From Branchiostoma floridae (Eukaryota; Chordata; Leptocardii; Amphioxiformes; Branchiostomatidae): a DNA stretch of 64,000 bases. Numbering within the stretch: the stretch's first letter is position 1; each line of letters begins with the position of its first letter. The notes beneath the pieces are model-generated. The model was not told the DNA's origin. It did not search any database and was given only the letters and a program-made list of their open reading frames with translations. The position numbers were made by a program, and so were the translations under genes. The DNA lies in NCBI RefSeq assembly GCF_000003815.2, contig NC_049993.1, positions 9,853,050-9,917,049 of the forward strand, given 5' to 3'. Below are positions 63,966 to 64,000 of this stretch, piece after piece.

Positions 63966-64000
63966 GTAGGTTCCTCATGTCTTGTTAGGTTTATGTTGTT

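Overview
The window is animal nuclear DNA: intron-rich genes with GT-AG junctions, animal ciliary and cell-cycle genes, and many short inverted-repeat transposons. Gene content, chordate-like protein sequences and the repeat style suggest a lancelet (amphioxus, Branchiostoma). That is an inference; another invertebrate deuterostome cannot be excluded by reading alone. All homology calls were made by eye from translated exons, without a database search.

Layout. (1) 1-2.6 kb: no recognisable gene; a perfect-style hairpin, an AT-rich tract that may be the 3' end of an upstream transcript, and a TTAA-flanked MITE. (2) 2604-38265, plus strand: SPEF2 (sperm flagellar protein 2 / KPL2), reconstructed as 48 coding exons, about 1946 residues, with all splice phases consistent. 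Its introns carry most of the mobile elements and, unusually, many partial copies of its own exon edges. (3) 39070-43985, minus: EBNA1BP2 (EBP2), 8 exons, 303 residues, a ribosome biogenesis factor. (4) 44592-50227, plus: a FAM120-family gene (closest to FAM120B), 6 exons, 879 residues, with an XPG/PIN-like N-terminus and a repetitive lysine-ended tail. (5) 51528-56283, minus: CFAP144 (FAM183A), 4 coding exons, 138 residues, plus a probable 5' non-coding exon near 57051. (6) 57978 to the window end, plus: FZR1 (Cdh1), 9 exons in view; the last part of the WD40 propeller lies outside.

Arrangement. SPEF2 and EBNA1BP2 are tail to tail; EBNA1BP2 and FAM120B are head to head across about 0.6 kb; FAM120B and CFAP144 are tail to tail; CFAP144 and FZR1 are head to head and probably share a promoter near 57.05-57.5 kb. 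SPEF2 and CFAP144 are both axonemal proteins, and both have an RFX X-box-like sequence near the start. The other genes are housekeeping (ribosome assembly, APC/C regulation, RNA-linked FAM120).

Repeats. At least nine inverted-repeat families are visible. Several are classifiable from target-site duplications: hAT-type (8-bp duplications, two copies of 434 bp each), TTAA-type (piggyBac-like) and TA-type (a palindromic Tc1/mariner derivative in FZR1). There are also tRNA-derived SINEs, LINE 3' ends, minisatellites and one 100-N assembly gap at 24800-24899 flanked by a duplicated exon. I see no new multi-gene system; the most unusual signals are the recurrent exon-edge duplications in SPEF2, the palindromic Tc1 element, and the tandem repeats in the FAM120B tail.
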